From Aquibium microcysteis (lineage in GTDB: Bacteria; Pseudomonadota; Alphaproteobacteria; Rhizobiales; Rhizobiaceae), in NCBI RefSeq assembly GCF_014495845.1, contig NZ_CP061080.1, positions 4,640,001-4,704,000 of the forward strand: 64,000 nt of DNA, given 5' to 3'. The notes under the pieces are model-generated. The model saw only the letters and a program-made list of their open reading frames with translations. It did not search any database and had not been told where the DNA came from. Below, one piece after another: positions 44,490 to 52,565 of the stretch (within the stretch, counting starts at the first letter, position 1; each line of letters starts with the position of its first letter). Made by a program: the position numbers and the translations under genes.

Positions 44490-45422
44490 GTGACCATACC
44501 CGACCGTTCCCCCCGCTTCCTCGCGGCGATCCTGCTCTTCGTGGGCCTCGTCATGTCCGGCGGACCGGCTGCCTCCGAAGAGATCCGGGTTCGCCATGCC
44601 CAGGGCGAGACGGTGCTGCCGGCGCGTCCCGCCCGGGTGTTCACCTTCGACCTGGCGGCGCTGGATACGCTCGACGCGCTCGGCGTCGCGGTCGCGGGCG
44701 TCCCCGGCTCGAACGTTCCGGACTATCTCGGCAGATATCGCGGCGAGGAATACCTGAAGATCGGTTCGCTCTTCGAGCCGGACTTCGAGGCCATAGCCGC
44801 GGCCGAACCGGACCTCGTCATCGTCGCAGGGCGATCGTCGCCGCGATATGCCGAACTGTCACGGATCGCGCCGACCATCGACCTCACCGTCGCGCCCGAC
44901 GCCTATCTCCAGGGGGCCAAGGCGAATGCCGCCTTGCTGGGCCTCATCTTCGGCAAGGAAGCGGAAGCCGGGAACCTCGTCGCCGGTCTCGATGCCGCCG
45001 TCGCGTCGCTGCAAGAAGCCGCACGGCCGGCAGGCGGCGTCCTCGTGATCATGACGAACGGAGGAAAGGTGACGGCCTACGGACCGGGTTCGCGCTTCGG
45101 CTGGATCCACGACGACATCGGCTTCGCCCCCGCCGCGACGGAGGTCGTCGCCGCCACGCATGGCGAGGCGGTTTCGTTCGAGTATCTCCTCCAGATCAAT
45201 CCGGACTGGCTGTTCGTCGTCGACCGCGATTCGGCGATCGGCAGCGCCGGCGCCTCCGCGGCCGCCACGCTCGACAACGATCTCGTCGCCGCGACGAAGG
45301 CGGCGCGGAATGGCCGTATCGTCTATGTGGACACCGTCCGCTGGTATCTCGTCGGTCCCGGCATCGCGGCAGTCCGGACGGTGATCGACGAGATCGCCGC
45401 CGCGCTCGGAAAGTCGCGCTGA
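44490..45422 (+). CDS. Siderophore-iron ABC transporter, periplasmic binding protein (FatB/CeuE type)
   Basis: 310 residues from the GTG at 44490 (GAGAGG upstream; the frame is open further but without homology). Signal peptide (FLAAILLFVGLVMSGGPAAS). Helical-backbone cluster A binding protein: RPARVFTFDLAALDTLDALGV, EPDFEAIAAAEPDLVIVAGR, NDLVAATKAARNGRIVYVD. Relatives bind catecholate siderophores such as petrobactin. First of a four-gene operon with two permeases and an ATPase. Confidence 0.88.
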   Translation: MTIPDRSPRFLAAILLFVGLVMSGGPAASEEIRVRHAQGETVLPARPARVFTFDLAALDTLDALGVAVAGVPGSNVPDYLGRYRGEEYLKIGSLFEPDFEAIAAAEPDLVIVAGRSSPRYAELSRIAPTIDLTVAPDAYLQGAKANAALLGLIFGKEAEAGNLVAGLDAAVASLQEAARPAGGVLVIMTNGGKVTAYGPGSRFGWIHDDIGFAPAATEVVAATHGEAVSFEYLLQINPDWLFVVDRDSAIGSAGASAAATLDNDLVAATKAARNGRIVYVDTVRWYLVGPGIAAVRTVIDEIAAALGKSR

Positions 45423-46424
45423 ATGCAGTCGGCCGTAGAATCGTCGGGCGCCGGACGGGGATGGCTCGTCCCTGCCGGCACGGTGATCGCGCTGGTCGTC
45501 CTGTCTCTGGCCAGCGTTCTCGTCGGCGTCGGTCACGTCGATGTCGCGGCCCTGCTCTCCGGCCGTGCCGACCCGGACACGCTGCGACTGCTGCTCGTGA
45601 GCCGTGTTCCTCGGACGGCCGCCATCATCCTGAGCGGGATGGCCATCACCATCGCGGCCGTGATCATGCAGATGCTGTTCCGCAACCGGTTCGTCGAGCC
45701 GACGACCGCCGGCACGGTGGAAGCCGCGAGCCTCGGCCTCGTCCTCGTGGCGATCCTGGCTCCCGGACTGCCAATCCTGGCGAGGATGGCGGCGGCCGCA
45801 TCGGTCGCGCTGGTGGCGACGGTCCTCTTCCTGCGGCTGGTGGAGCGCATTCCCGCCCGTTCGGGTCTGATCGTGCCGCTGGCCGGGCTGATGCTCGGCG
45901 GCGTCATCCAGGCTGTGACTGTCTTCCTGGCGCTGCGCTTCGACCTCCTCCAGTCGCTCGCGACCTGGACGAACGGGGACTTCTCGGGCGTGCTGCGCGG
46001 CCGTTACGAACTCCTCTGGATCGGATTCGCCGTGGCGGCCGGAGCCTACTGGGTCGCCGACCGCTTCACGGTGGCCGGCATGGGCGAGAGCTTCGCCGCG
46101 AATCTCGGCCTCGACCACCGGCGCATCGTCGCCACCGGCCTCGTCATCGTCTCTCTCGTGACCTCCGCCAGCGTCGTGACGGTCGGCACCATCCCCTTTC
46201 TCGGCCTGATCGTCGCCAATGTCGGCAGTCTCGTCATGGGCGACAATCTGCGGCGCACGCTGCCCTGGATCGCTGTGTCCGGCGCGGCCTTCCTCCTGGC
46301 CTGCGACCTCGCAGGCCGCCTGATCCGCCATCCCTACGAGATCCCCGTCGGGACCGTCGCCGGCGTTCTCGGCTCGGCGCTCTTCCTGATGCTCCTTCTC
46401 CGCCCGGGGACGCGTCTTGGCTGA
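45423..46424 (+). CDS. Siderophore-iron ABC transporter permease (FecCD family) 1
   Basis: 333 residues and about nine or ten membrane helices. Motifs VSRVPRTAAIILSGMAITIAAVIMQ (in part) and NRFVEPTTAGTVEAA are typical of the FatD/CeuB subgroup. The ATG follows directly on the binding-protein stop codon. Its end overlaps the next permease by 8 bp. Confidence 0.9.
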   Translation: MQSAVESSGAGRGWLVPAGTVIALVVLSLASVLVGVGHVDVAALLSGRADPDTLRLLLVSRVPRTAAIILSGMAITIAAVIMQMLFRNRFVEPTTAGTVEAASLGLVLVAILAPGLPILARMAAAASVALVATVLFLRLVERIPARSGLIVPLAGLMLGGVIQAVTVFLALRFDLLQSLATWTNGDFSGVLRGRYELLWIGFAVAAGAYWVADRFTVAGMGESFAANLGLDHRRIVATGLVIVSLVTSASVVTVGTIPFLGLIVANVGSLVMGDNLRRTLPWIAVSGAAFLLACDLAGRLIRHPYEIPVGTVAGVLGSALFLMLLLRPGTRLG

Positions 46425-47391
46425 CGCCGCGCCGGACCGGTCCGCCCGCCGGGAAACCATCGTGCTCGCCGGCCTTGCGGCGGCCGCGCTCGCCTGCGCC
46501 GTCCTCTACATGACCATCGGCGTGCGGGGCGGCTGGGCCTTCGTCCTGCCGTTCCGGGCTCCCAAACTCGCCGGGATGGTCGTCGTCGCCGTCGCGGTCG
46601 CGTTCTCGACGGTCGTTTTCCAGACCGTAACGCGGAACCGCATCCTCACCCCTGCGATCATGGGATTCGATTCACTCTATGTCGCGATCCAGACCGCGCT
46701 GGTCTTCGTTTTCGGTTCCCGCGTTCTCGCCACGCTCGATGCCGACTGGCGCTTCATCGGCGAAACCTCGGCAATGGTCGGTTTTTCCGTCGTCCTGTTC
46801 CGCTGGCTGCTGTCCGAGCACGGCCGCGGCATCCATCTCCTGGTGCTCACCGGCGTGGTCTTCGGCATGCTCTTCCGCAGCCTCGCCTCGATGCTGCAGC
46901 GGGTGCTCGATCCGAACGAGTTCTCTGCGCTGCAGGACCTCCTGTTCGCGAGCTTCAATACCATCGACGCGGGCCTGCTCGGGGTGACCGGCCTTGCGTC
47001 CGGCGTCTGCTGCGCCTGGCTCCTGTCCATCCACCGCACGCTCGACGTCCTGTCGCTGGGCCGCGACGCGGCGGTCGGCCTCGGCGTGCCGCACGCGCGG
47101 CTGGTAACACGCCTGCTGTTCGTCGTTGCAGTGCTCGTTTCCGCATCGACCGCTCTGGTCGGGCCGATCGCCTTCTTCGGCCTGCTCGTCGCCAACCTCG
47201 CCTACCTGGCCGTGGGCCATCGCCACCGGCCGGCGCTGGTCGCGTCCGCGCTGATCGCCGTCGTCGCCGTCGTCGGCGGCCAGGCCGTTCTCGAACACGC
47301 ACTGAAGCTGGGCGGTGTGCTGGGCGTGGTCATCGAGTTCGTCGGCGGAATCGCCTTCATCGTCCTCCTGATGCGCGGGATCCATCGATGA
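46417..47391 (+). CDS. Siderophore-iron ABC transporter permease (FecCD family) 2
   Basis: 324 residues starting at a TTG (46417) that overlaps the end of the first permease. Membrane protein with FRAPKLAGMVVVAVAVAFSTVVFQTVTRNRILTP (in part), DVLSLGRDAAVGLGVPHA and FFGLLVANLAYLAVG. Forms the translocation channel with permease 1. Overlaps the ATPase gene by 4 bp (ATGA). Confidence 0.9.
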   Translation: MADAAPDRSARRETIVLAGLAAAALACAVLYMTIGVRGGWAFVLPFRAPKLAGMVVVAVAVAFSTVVFQTVTRNRILTPAIMGFDSLYVAIQTALVFVFGSRVLATLDADWRFIGETSAMVGFSVVLFRWLLSEHGRGIHLLVLTGVVFGMLFRSLASMLQRVLDPNEFSALQDLLFASFNTIDAGLLGVTGLASGVCCAWLLSIHRTLDVLSLGRDAAVGLGVPHARLVTRLLFVVAVLVSASTALVGPIAFFGLLVANLAYLAVGHRHRPALVASALIAVVAVVGGQAVLEHALKLGGVLGVVIEFVGGIAFIVLLMRGIHR

Positions 47392-48146
47392 TCGAAGTCC
47401 GGAACGTCACCAAGGCCTATGGCGGGGCGACGGTCGTCGCCGACGTCTCGCTCCACCTGCCGGCGCCAGGCCTGACGGCCATCGTGGGTCCCAACGGCGC
47501 CGGCAAGACCACGCTGCTGTCGATCATGGCGCGGCTCTCGGCAGCCGATTCCGGCAGCGTCCGGATCGGGGGCATGGACGTGGCGACCGCCAGAAGCGAT
47601 CTGCTCGCCCGCCGTCTCGCCATCCTGCGGCAGGACAACGTCATGACCGCGCGGCTGACGGTCGGGGAACTGGTCGGCTTCGGTCGCTACCCCCACAACG
47701 GCGGCCGACCGACCCAGATGGACAGGGACCGGATCGCGGCATCGATCGCCTTCCTCGACCTCGAGGGGCTGGAACACCGCTTCCTTGACGAACTTTCCGG
47801 AGGTCAGCGCCAGCGCGCCTTCATGGCGATGGTACTGTGCCAGGACACGGATTACCTGCTGCTCGACGAGCCGTTGAACGGCCTCGACATGCGTCATGCG
47901 GTCGAGACGATGCGGCTGCTGCGCCGAGCCGTCGACGACCTGGGCAAGGCGGTCGTCGTCGTCCTGCACGACATCAACGCCGCCGCCGCCTATGCCGACC
48001 GGGTCGTGGCGATGAAGAGCGGACGCGTCGTCTTCCACGGGACCGCGCGCGACTTCATGTCTGATCGGATCCTGTGCGGCATCTACGACATGGAGATTGC
48101 GGTGCATGAGATCGGTGACCGCAGGGTTGCAGTTCTCGACCGCTAG
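47388..48146 (+). CDS. Siderophore-iron ABC transporter ATPase
   Basis: 252 residues: Walker A VGPNGAGKTT near residue 33, Q-loop LRQDN, signature [14 protein letters not shown], Walker B YLLLDEPLNGLD, H-loop VLHDINAA. Belongs to the FepC/FecE group. Last gene of the operon; the tRNA-derived end of the mobile element begins about 120 bp further on. Confidence 0.92.
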   Translation: MIEVRNVTKAYGGATVVADVSLHLPAPGLTAIVGPNGAGKTTLLSIMARLSAADSGSVRIGGMDVATARSDLLARRLAILRQDNVMTARLTVGELVGFGRYPHNGGRPTQMDRDRIAASIAFLDLEGLEHRFLDELSGGQRQRAFMAMVLCQDTDYLLLDEPLNGLDMRHAVETMRLLRRAVDDLGKAVVVVLHDINAAAAYADRVVAMKSGRVVFHGTARDFMSDRILCGIYDMEIAVHEIGDRRVAVLDR

Positions 48147-48266
48147 GGGGCGAAGCAGGGCCGGCGCGATGCCACGAAACCGGCCGGCCATGAGGATGTG
48201 GTCGTCGAAGCCGCCGACCTAACGCGGACCCTCTCCCCCGCGACCGGACCCGGCGCACGACGCGAA

Positions 48267-48314
48267 TGGTGATCCCGACAGGATTCGAACCTGTGACCCT
48301 CAGATTAGGAATCT
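48267..48314 (-). other. attL: 3' fragment of a tRNA-Arg(CCU) gene
   Basis: On the minus strand the sequence runs from an anticodon loop TTCCTAA (anticodon CCT, 48305-48311) through the variable region, a T arm ACAGG-TTCGAAT-CCTGT (48278-48294) and acceptor strand to an encoded CCA (48267-48269). The 5' half of the anticodon stem and everything before it do not match a tRNA, so this is the part of the gene that stays with the chromosome after integration. The crossover core is about 48 bp. The restored complete tRNA should lie at the far end of the element. Confidence 0.75.
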
Positions 48315-48370
48315 TCATCCAGTCGTTGAAAAGATTAAATAATTGTTCGCGGTGCTGCGTCTGTGTCGCA

Positions 48371-49561
48371 TCAAGACAGCAACGCGCGCTCGGCATCCGC
48401 GAGCTTGCCGGCGTCATCCCCGGGGGGAAACAGCGAACCATAAGTGTCCATGGTCATGGCGATGGTCGAATGTCCCATGCGCTCCTGCACCACTTTTGGC
48501 GGCAATCCAAGCCCGCCGCGATCCGGCGGATTAATGAGCCAACTTGCGAAGAAATGGCGAAGCGAGTGCAGCCCGGTGTACTTGGCGGCCAGGATCGGCT
48601 TGCCTTCCTTGTCGAGTTCGCCCGTCTCGCGCGTGACGCCTGCCTTGATCTGCGCTGGATGGAAGCCTCGCTTGATGATGTTCGACAATGACTCAACGTT
48701 TCCCTTCCCATTGGGGAAAGCGAGTTCGCCGCCGCCGCTGCGCAGCTTCCATTCCTTGAGGGTGTTCAAGACAATGGGGGGCAAGGGGACGGCGCGGGCG
48801 CCTGCCTCTGACTTCGGCGAACCGATGGTGTTGTATCGGTCGGCGCGCTGGCGAACGTGCAGCTTGCGCTCATCAAGATCGACGTCGGCCCATCGCAGTC
48901 CGCGCAATTCCGATGCACGCAGGCCGGTGAATATCGCCACCAACAGCAACGGACGCCAACGCCCCTCCAGCGCCGCGACGATGGCTTTGATTTCCGCGTT
49001 CGCCGGTATGTTAATGCCCGCCTGTTTCTTGACCTTCTGGCGCTTCAATAGACGCGCTTCCTTGCCCTTACGCTTGCCGCGCATGTCGCGCACGACGTTG
49101 CGCGCGCATAGCCCGCGTTCCTGAGCGTCGGACAGGAGCGAACCGAGGCTGACCAAGACCTTGCGTATCATCGAGGGCGACCGGCCTTCCTCTCGCAAGC
49201 GTTCTTCGAAAGCGCGCACGGTCGGAATGTTGAGTTCGGATAGCCGCGACCCGCCAATGAACGGCAGGATATGAAGCTTCAGGTGCTGGCGATACTGAAG
49301 CAAGGTCGCCCGCTCCAGTTCATTGTTAACGGCGCTGGCAATCCATAGGTCGCCGGCCTTCGCGACGGTGGCGCTTTGGGAATCGGCTACGTGGACGCCT
49401 TCGCGGACTTCCACGGTCGCTGTCGCGCGGTAGGCGTCGGCTTCCTTTTTCCGCGCAAAGGTTTTCTGCCTTCGCGCTCCCGCTGCGTCTCGATAGTCAA
49501 CTATCCAAGCTGTTTTCTCGTCGCCGGACGGGCTGGTCCAAGTGCGCTTGCGGACGGACAT
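48371..49561 (-). CDS. int: Tyrosine recombinase (integrase)
   Basis: 396 residues: N-terminal AP2-like arm-binding region, SAM-like core-binding domain (about 70-165) and catalytic domain with Arg in FTGLRASELRGL, HSLRHFF, MGHSTIAMT and nucleophile Tyr374 in MDTYGSLF. It reads toward the tRNA fragment and ends 57 bp from it, the usual position for an integrase next to its att site. The ATG at 49561 is immediately next to the stop codon of the Arc-like gene, so both come from one transcript. Confidence 0.94.
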   Translation of the reverse strand: MSVRKRTWTSPSGDEKTAWIVDYRDAAGARRQKTFARKKEADAYRATATVEVREGVHVADSQSATVAKAGDLWIASAVNNELERATLLQYRQHLKLHILPFIGGSRLSELNIPTVRAFEERLREEGRSPSMIRKVLVSLGSLLSDAQERGLCARNVVRDMRGKRKGKEARLLKRQKVKKQAGINIPANAEIKAIVAALEGRWRPLLLVAIFTGLRASELRGLRWADVDLDERKLHVRQRADRYNTIGSPKSEAGARAVPLPPIVLNTLKEWKLRSGGGELAFPNGKGNVESLSNIIKRGFHPAQIKAGVTRETGELDKEGKPILAAKYTGLHSLRHFFASWLINPPDRGGLGLPPKVVQERMGHSTIAMTMDTYGSLFPPGDDAGKLADAERALLS

Positions 49562-49984
49562 TTAGGGCCTCGCCTTGGGGCTCATGATGACACGCTGGAT
49601 CATGTTCCGTACCTCGGGCGAAACAAGGGAAGGGTCTCGGATGCCGAATATCAATTCAATCCGATTGCGGACAAATCGCTCCCAGACGCCAAGGTTGGGA
49701 TGTATTTCTGCTGCCGCTGCGTTCGCCTTGGCGATCAATGCAGCGCGTCTCTCAACGTCTTCATCCGGCGTCTGGATTATCGGGAAGAGCCATCTTTCTG
49801 CAAACTCGTCTTGATCCAACTCGATCGTGGCCGGGTACTTTTCATCTAACGTGGCAACAATTTCCGTGTTCATGGAGCGGCTGTTGGCGTCGGCGGCGGC
49901 TTTGATGCGGTCTCGCAAGCCGGGCGGCATCCGGACTTGGAAACGTTCGGCGGCCTCGCTTGGGTACTTCTCGCGGTCGGTCAT
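49562..49984 (-). CDS. Arc family DNA-binding protein
   Basis: 140 residues from the ATG at 49984. A ribbon-helix-helix domain near the N-terminus (ERFQVRMPPGLRDRIKAAADANSRSMNTEIVATL, in part) as in phage Arc/Mnt repressors, then a helical tail without a known domain. A palindrome (CGGGAA-CT-TTCCCG, 49995-50008) directly upstream of its start is a likely self-binding site. Co-transcribed with the integrase, so it may act as excision or integration control. Confidence 0.85.
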   Translation of the reverse strand: MTDREKYPSEAAERFQVRMPPGLRDRIKAAADANSRSMNTEIVATLDEKYPATIELDQDEFAERWLFPIIQTPDEDVERRAALIAKANAAAAEIHPNLGVWERFVRNRIELIFGIRDPSLVSPEVRNMIQRVIMSPKARP

Positions 49985-49994
49985 TTTTCTGCCT

Positions 49995-50057
49995 CGGGAA
50001 CTTTCCCGGGGATAAGTGCCAGTTGCCATCATGAACCGCAAGGGTGCTACTTGCACC
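49995..50057. promoter_or_regulatory. Operator-like palindromes in the integrase control region
   Basis: CGGGAACTTTCCCG (49995-50008) and GGTGC-TACTT-GCACC (50043-50057) lie in the 142 bp divergent region between the Arc-like gene and the HTH gene at 50127. They may be binding sites for these two regulators. Confidence 0.45.
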
Positions 50058-50126
50058 TGCGGGAAAATACTGTAGACCTAGGGCAATGATGCAACTCGCA
50101 TCCATGAACAGAAAGGGTCCACCTGC

Positions 50127-50327
50127 ATGATGACAAACGGGCAGATTGAATTGGTCTGGGGCGCGGAAGCTATCGCGGCTTTTATCGGCCGCACGCCGCG
50201 CGCGACGTTCCACCTGCTGGAAAAGAAGGAGATTCCAGCCCGGAAGGTTTCCGGCCGCTGGGTGGCTGAACGGGGACAACTGACGCGCTTCTTCATGAAG
50301 CCTGACGTCGAAGGCGGCTCGAACTGA
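50127..50327 (+). CDS. Small helix-turn-helix (excisionase-like) protein
   Basis: 66 residues: WGAEAIAAFIGRTPRATFHLLEKKEIPARKVSGRWVAERGQL (in part) is a MerR/Xis-like HTH with a wing, common in small phage DNA-binding proteins. AAAGGGTCCACC precedes the ATG. Divergent from the Arc-integrase genes, the position expected of an excisionase or early regulator. Confidence 0.75.
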   Translation: MMTNGQIELVWGAEAIAAFIGRTPRATFHLLEKKEIPARKVSGRWVAERGQLTRFFMKPDVEGGSN

Positions 50328-50354
50328 GCGCCGCCACCCACCCATCAGTTGACG

Positions 50355-50380
50355 GCCCGGCTGCAACCCGCAGCGCGGGC
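50355..50380 (+). terminator. Stem-loop after the excisionase-like gene
   Basis: GCCCG-G-CTGC and GCAGC-G-CGGGC pair around the loop AACCC with small bulges, followed by TTCATTTGCGTTT. A plausible but imperfect intrinsic terminator 28 bp after the stop codon. Confidence 0.4.
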
Positions 50381-50532
50381 TTCATTTGCGTTTGGAGTAC
50401 AGCGTCTTCCGGGTTTTCACTGCGCGGGAAGACGGGGAACGAGCGGTCGCAGTTGTCCAGACAGGACCGCCTATTCCCCGAACTGTTCCGCATTTCTCGA
50501 AAAATCCTCCCAGACATTCCGAAAGGAACAGC

Positions 50533-50892
50533 ATGTCAGCCTTAGCAAACGGCGTTACCGTACGCCATAGCCTTCGACCGGAAAAAGAGCCTGCCACGAA
50601 GCGCGCGCCGCGCTTTTCGATCAAGGTCCGCATTGAGCCGGACGGTCGGATAGTGCAACTCGACGGGCGCGACGCCTGGGCCATGTGCGAACTGGTGCGC
50701 GCTGGTGAGCGTGGGTGCACGCCGATCGACAATCCTGCCCCACGCTGGTCAGCCTACACGTTCAAGATCCGCAAAGCTGGTTTTGTAGTCGAGACAGTCC
50801 ACGAGGCGCACGACGGACCTTTTGCCGGCACACATGCCCGCTACGTTCTGAGGACGCCGGTCACAGTCATTGACAGTGGGGCGGCAGAATGA
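50533..50892 (+). CDS. Winged-helix domain protein (phage-associated)
   Basis: 119 residues from the ATG at 50533 (AAAGGA upstream). The stretch FSIKVRIEPDGRIVQLDGRDAWAMCELVRAGERG (in part) followed by APRWSAYTFKIRKAGFVVETVHE is typical of small winged-helix proteins found in alphaproteobacterial prophages. It starts a run of four genes joined by ATGA overlaps (50533, 50889, 51737, 51976). Confidence 0.75.
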   Translation: MSALANGVTVRHSLRPEKEPATKRAPRFSIKVRIEPDGRIVQLDGRDAWAMCELVRAGERGCTPIDNPAPRWSAYTFKIRKAGFVVETVHEAHDGPFAGTHARYVLRTPVTVIDSGAAE

Positions 50893-51740
50893 GCGGCGGG
50901 CGCTACGACCCTCCGGAGGCGGTCCAGCCTCCGGAGACCGACCCGGATTGGCCACGACGTTATGAGGCAGCGAAAAGGGAACTGGCCGCGTTCAAGTTCG
51001 AATTGTTCCAGACGGTCGCGGCCGACCCGGCGCTTCGAATCGATGAGGACAGCCGGCTTCGGTCGTCTCCCTGCGTGCAGATGATTATCGTCTACTCGCA
51101 CTTTGTGACCATCGATCCGAAGACGCTTGAACCAACCGCCGCATACGCATCCGCGATTACGCTGGAGGCGAGGGGGGGCGTGAAGGAGACCAGCGGCAAG
51201 AAGGCTCGCGCGCTGCTCGTCAAACACGGCTATCTCGTTTTCTCGGGAACGAAGACAAAGGAAGGAAGCCTCAAGTTCTTTCTTCGGAATCCTCGCAAGG
51301 CGGTGGTGGAAGACCACGTGCGGGAAGCCACGGAATACCTTCAGGAGAAGCAGGCTGTTGAACGTGCTGAAGAGCGTCGGAGGTCGAAGCGCCATGCCGT
51401 GGGGCCGTCGAACGACACCACGGAAACAGTGTGTGGGGTCGCTGGGCGCGGCGACGTGGGGGCGCTGAACGTCCCCAACTACCTTGGAGTATACCTTGGA
51501 GTTTCTAGCACTGAAGGGAATGACACTCCTGCTGTTGGGTATGGTCAAATCCCCGAACCTGAACCTGATGAGCCTATCGACCCGCCGGAGACTGAAGCCG
51601 AACTCGAAAGTGCCCTGAACGAGTTTCGCGAACTCGGGTTGTCTGAGGCGGTCGTGGCCTATTTCGCCATCAAGCTAAAGGCGGGGCAACTGACGCGCGC
51701 CATGGTTCGTGAACAGATGGAAATGAGGTTGGCTGCATGA
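50889..51740 (+). CDS. Hypothetical phage protein, possible replication-region protein
   Basis: 283 residues. The N-terminal half is compact and basic (VHEx-free; FKFELFQTVAADPALR, SGKKARALLVKHGYLVFSGTKTKEGSLKFFLRNPRK, in part) with a winged-helix-like look; a charged helical linker (YLQEKQAVERAEERRRSKRH) joins a Pro/Glu-rich segment and a C-terminal helix. Position in the early region after a winged-helix gene suggests replication or its control, but no signature supports it. Four-base overlaps at both ends. Confidence 0.6.
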   Translation: MSGGRYDPPEAVQPPETDPDWPRRYEAAKRELAAFKFELFQTVAADPALRIDEDSRLRSSPCVQMIIVYSHFVTIDPKTLEPTAAYASAITLEARGGVKETSGKKARALLVKHGYLVFSGTKTKEGSLKFFLRNPRKAVVEDHVREATEYLQEKQAVERAEERRRSKRHAVGPSNDTTETVCGVAGRGDVGALNVPNYLGVYLGVSSTEGNDTPAVGYGQIPEPEPDEPIDPPETEAELESALNEFRELGLSEAVVAYFAIKLKAGQLTRAMVREQMEMRLAA

Positions 51741-51979
51741 CAAGCGTGGTCTTCTTCCCTTGGCATCGCCGCGTCGGTCGCGTGCGCGAGATTGCCGACA
51801 AGCTGTCGGGCAAGAGCGGCGACTCCGCTACGGCCTATTGGCGGCTCGTCGTACAGAAGCAGCGGAAGAGCATGGCCCGGATCGGCATTGAAGGCGACGC
51901 GGCCGACGAACAACTCCGGGCGCTCTTCAATGCCGTGCAGAACGAGTTGCGCCATTCGGCTCGCGATGGTGCGGCGTGA
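51737..51979 (+). CDS. DUF6074-like small phage protein
   Basis: 80 residues beginning MTSVVFFPWHRRVGRVREIADKL and continuing with ATAYWRLVVQKQRKSMARIGI, the pattern of DUF6074 proteins in rhizobial prophages (assigned from memory). Function unknown. Overlaps its neighbours by 4 bp on both sides. Confidence 0.65.
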   Translation: MTSVVFFPWHRRVGRVREIADKLSGKSGDSATAYWRLVVQKQRKSMARIGIEGDAADEQLRALFNAVQNELRHSARDGAA

Positions 51980-52299
51980 CTTGCGACGTCGCCAAAGAGA
52001 CGCAAGGTCGATGCTCGTCAATGAACTCGCCTTTTCTTCCATCGTTCGCGATAAGCGTAGGGCAAGCCGCCAAGGTGGCAAACGTCAGCGGCGAGACAAT
52101 CCGCCGTTGGTGCATCTCCGATGGCATCGGAGTTCAACCGGGCGGGCGCGGCCCGTGGCGCGTGTCCGCTCCTTGCCTCCTGGCCCTACTGGCGAACGAC
52201 AGGCCAGCGCTCGCGGCCATCAAGGCGGGCCGTCTCGGTGACGACGCGGCTAAGCCTTATGTCGCGGCCCGGTTCGAAGCTGGCGCCCGACTCACCTAA
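51976..52299 (+). CDS. Helix-turn-helix phage protein
   Basis: 107 residues. FAISVGQAAKVANVSGETIRRWCISDGIGVQPGGRGPWRVS (in part) is a MerR/excisionase-like DNA-binding domain with wing; the rest is a short helical tail. The ATG at 51976 overlaps the preceding stop; an internal ATG at 52021 would give a shorter protein that keeps the HTH domain. Probably an early regulator. Confidence 0.68.
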   Translation: MTCDVAKETQGRCSSMNSPFLPSFAISVGQAAKVANVSGETIRRWCISDGIGVQPGGRGPWRVSAPCLLALLANDRPALAAIKAGRLGDDAAKPYVAARFEAGARLT

Positions 52300-52309
52300 G
52301 TCTTCGCAA

Positions 52310-52384
52310 TGTGGAAATTGTGGAGATTGTGGAATATGTGCCCCCGGTTTCCATCGCCTTGACATGCCTTCTAGTGTGCGCACA
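52310..52384 (+). promoter_or_regulatory. Direct repeats and palindromic promoter of the RHH gene
   Basis: Three 9 bp direct repeats TGTGGAAAT, TGTGGAGAT, TGTGGAATA run from 52310 to 52336. TTGACA at 52359-52364 is a good -35, and the palindrome TGTGCGCACA (52375-52384) sits where the -10 should be, an arrangement typical of a self-repressed promoter. Confidence 0.5.
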
Positions 52385-52406
52385 TCGGAAACGGAAGACA
52401 AATCAG

Positions 52407-52565
52407 ATGGATATTCGGCAGCGGAAAGAGAACAAGCTTTTCGTCCGCGTTTCAGACGACGACAAGCGCAGGCTTAGGTCGGCCGCTCGGCAGCGCGGCC
52501 AGACGCTTTCGGCGTTCATGCGCGAAGCCGCGACCATGGTCGCCACGACCGATGGGCGCGGCTGA
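52407..52565 (+). CDS. Ribbon-helix-helix (CopG/MobC-like) protein
   Basis: 52 residues from the ATG at 52407. KLFVRVSDDDKRRLRSAARQRGQTLSAFMREAA (in part) is a complete RHH domain: a beta strand, then two helices with the TLSAFMREA second helix. Likely a transcriptional repressor of its own promoter (palindrome at 52375). The stop codon touches the start of the next gene (TGAATG). Confidence 0.72.
   Translation: MDIRQRKENKLFVRVSDDDKRRLRSAARQRGQTLSAFMREAATMVATTDGRG

Noticed and set aside
48266..48691. Plus-strand frame beginning MVIPTGFEPVTL
   Set aside because: This is the antisense translation of the tRNA T arm, a well-known false protein start; the rest lies antisense to the integrase.
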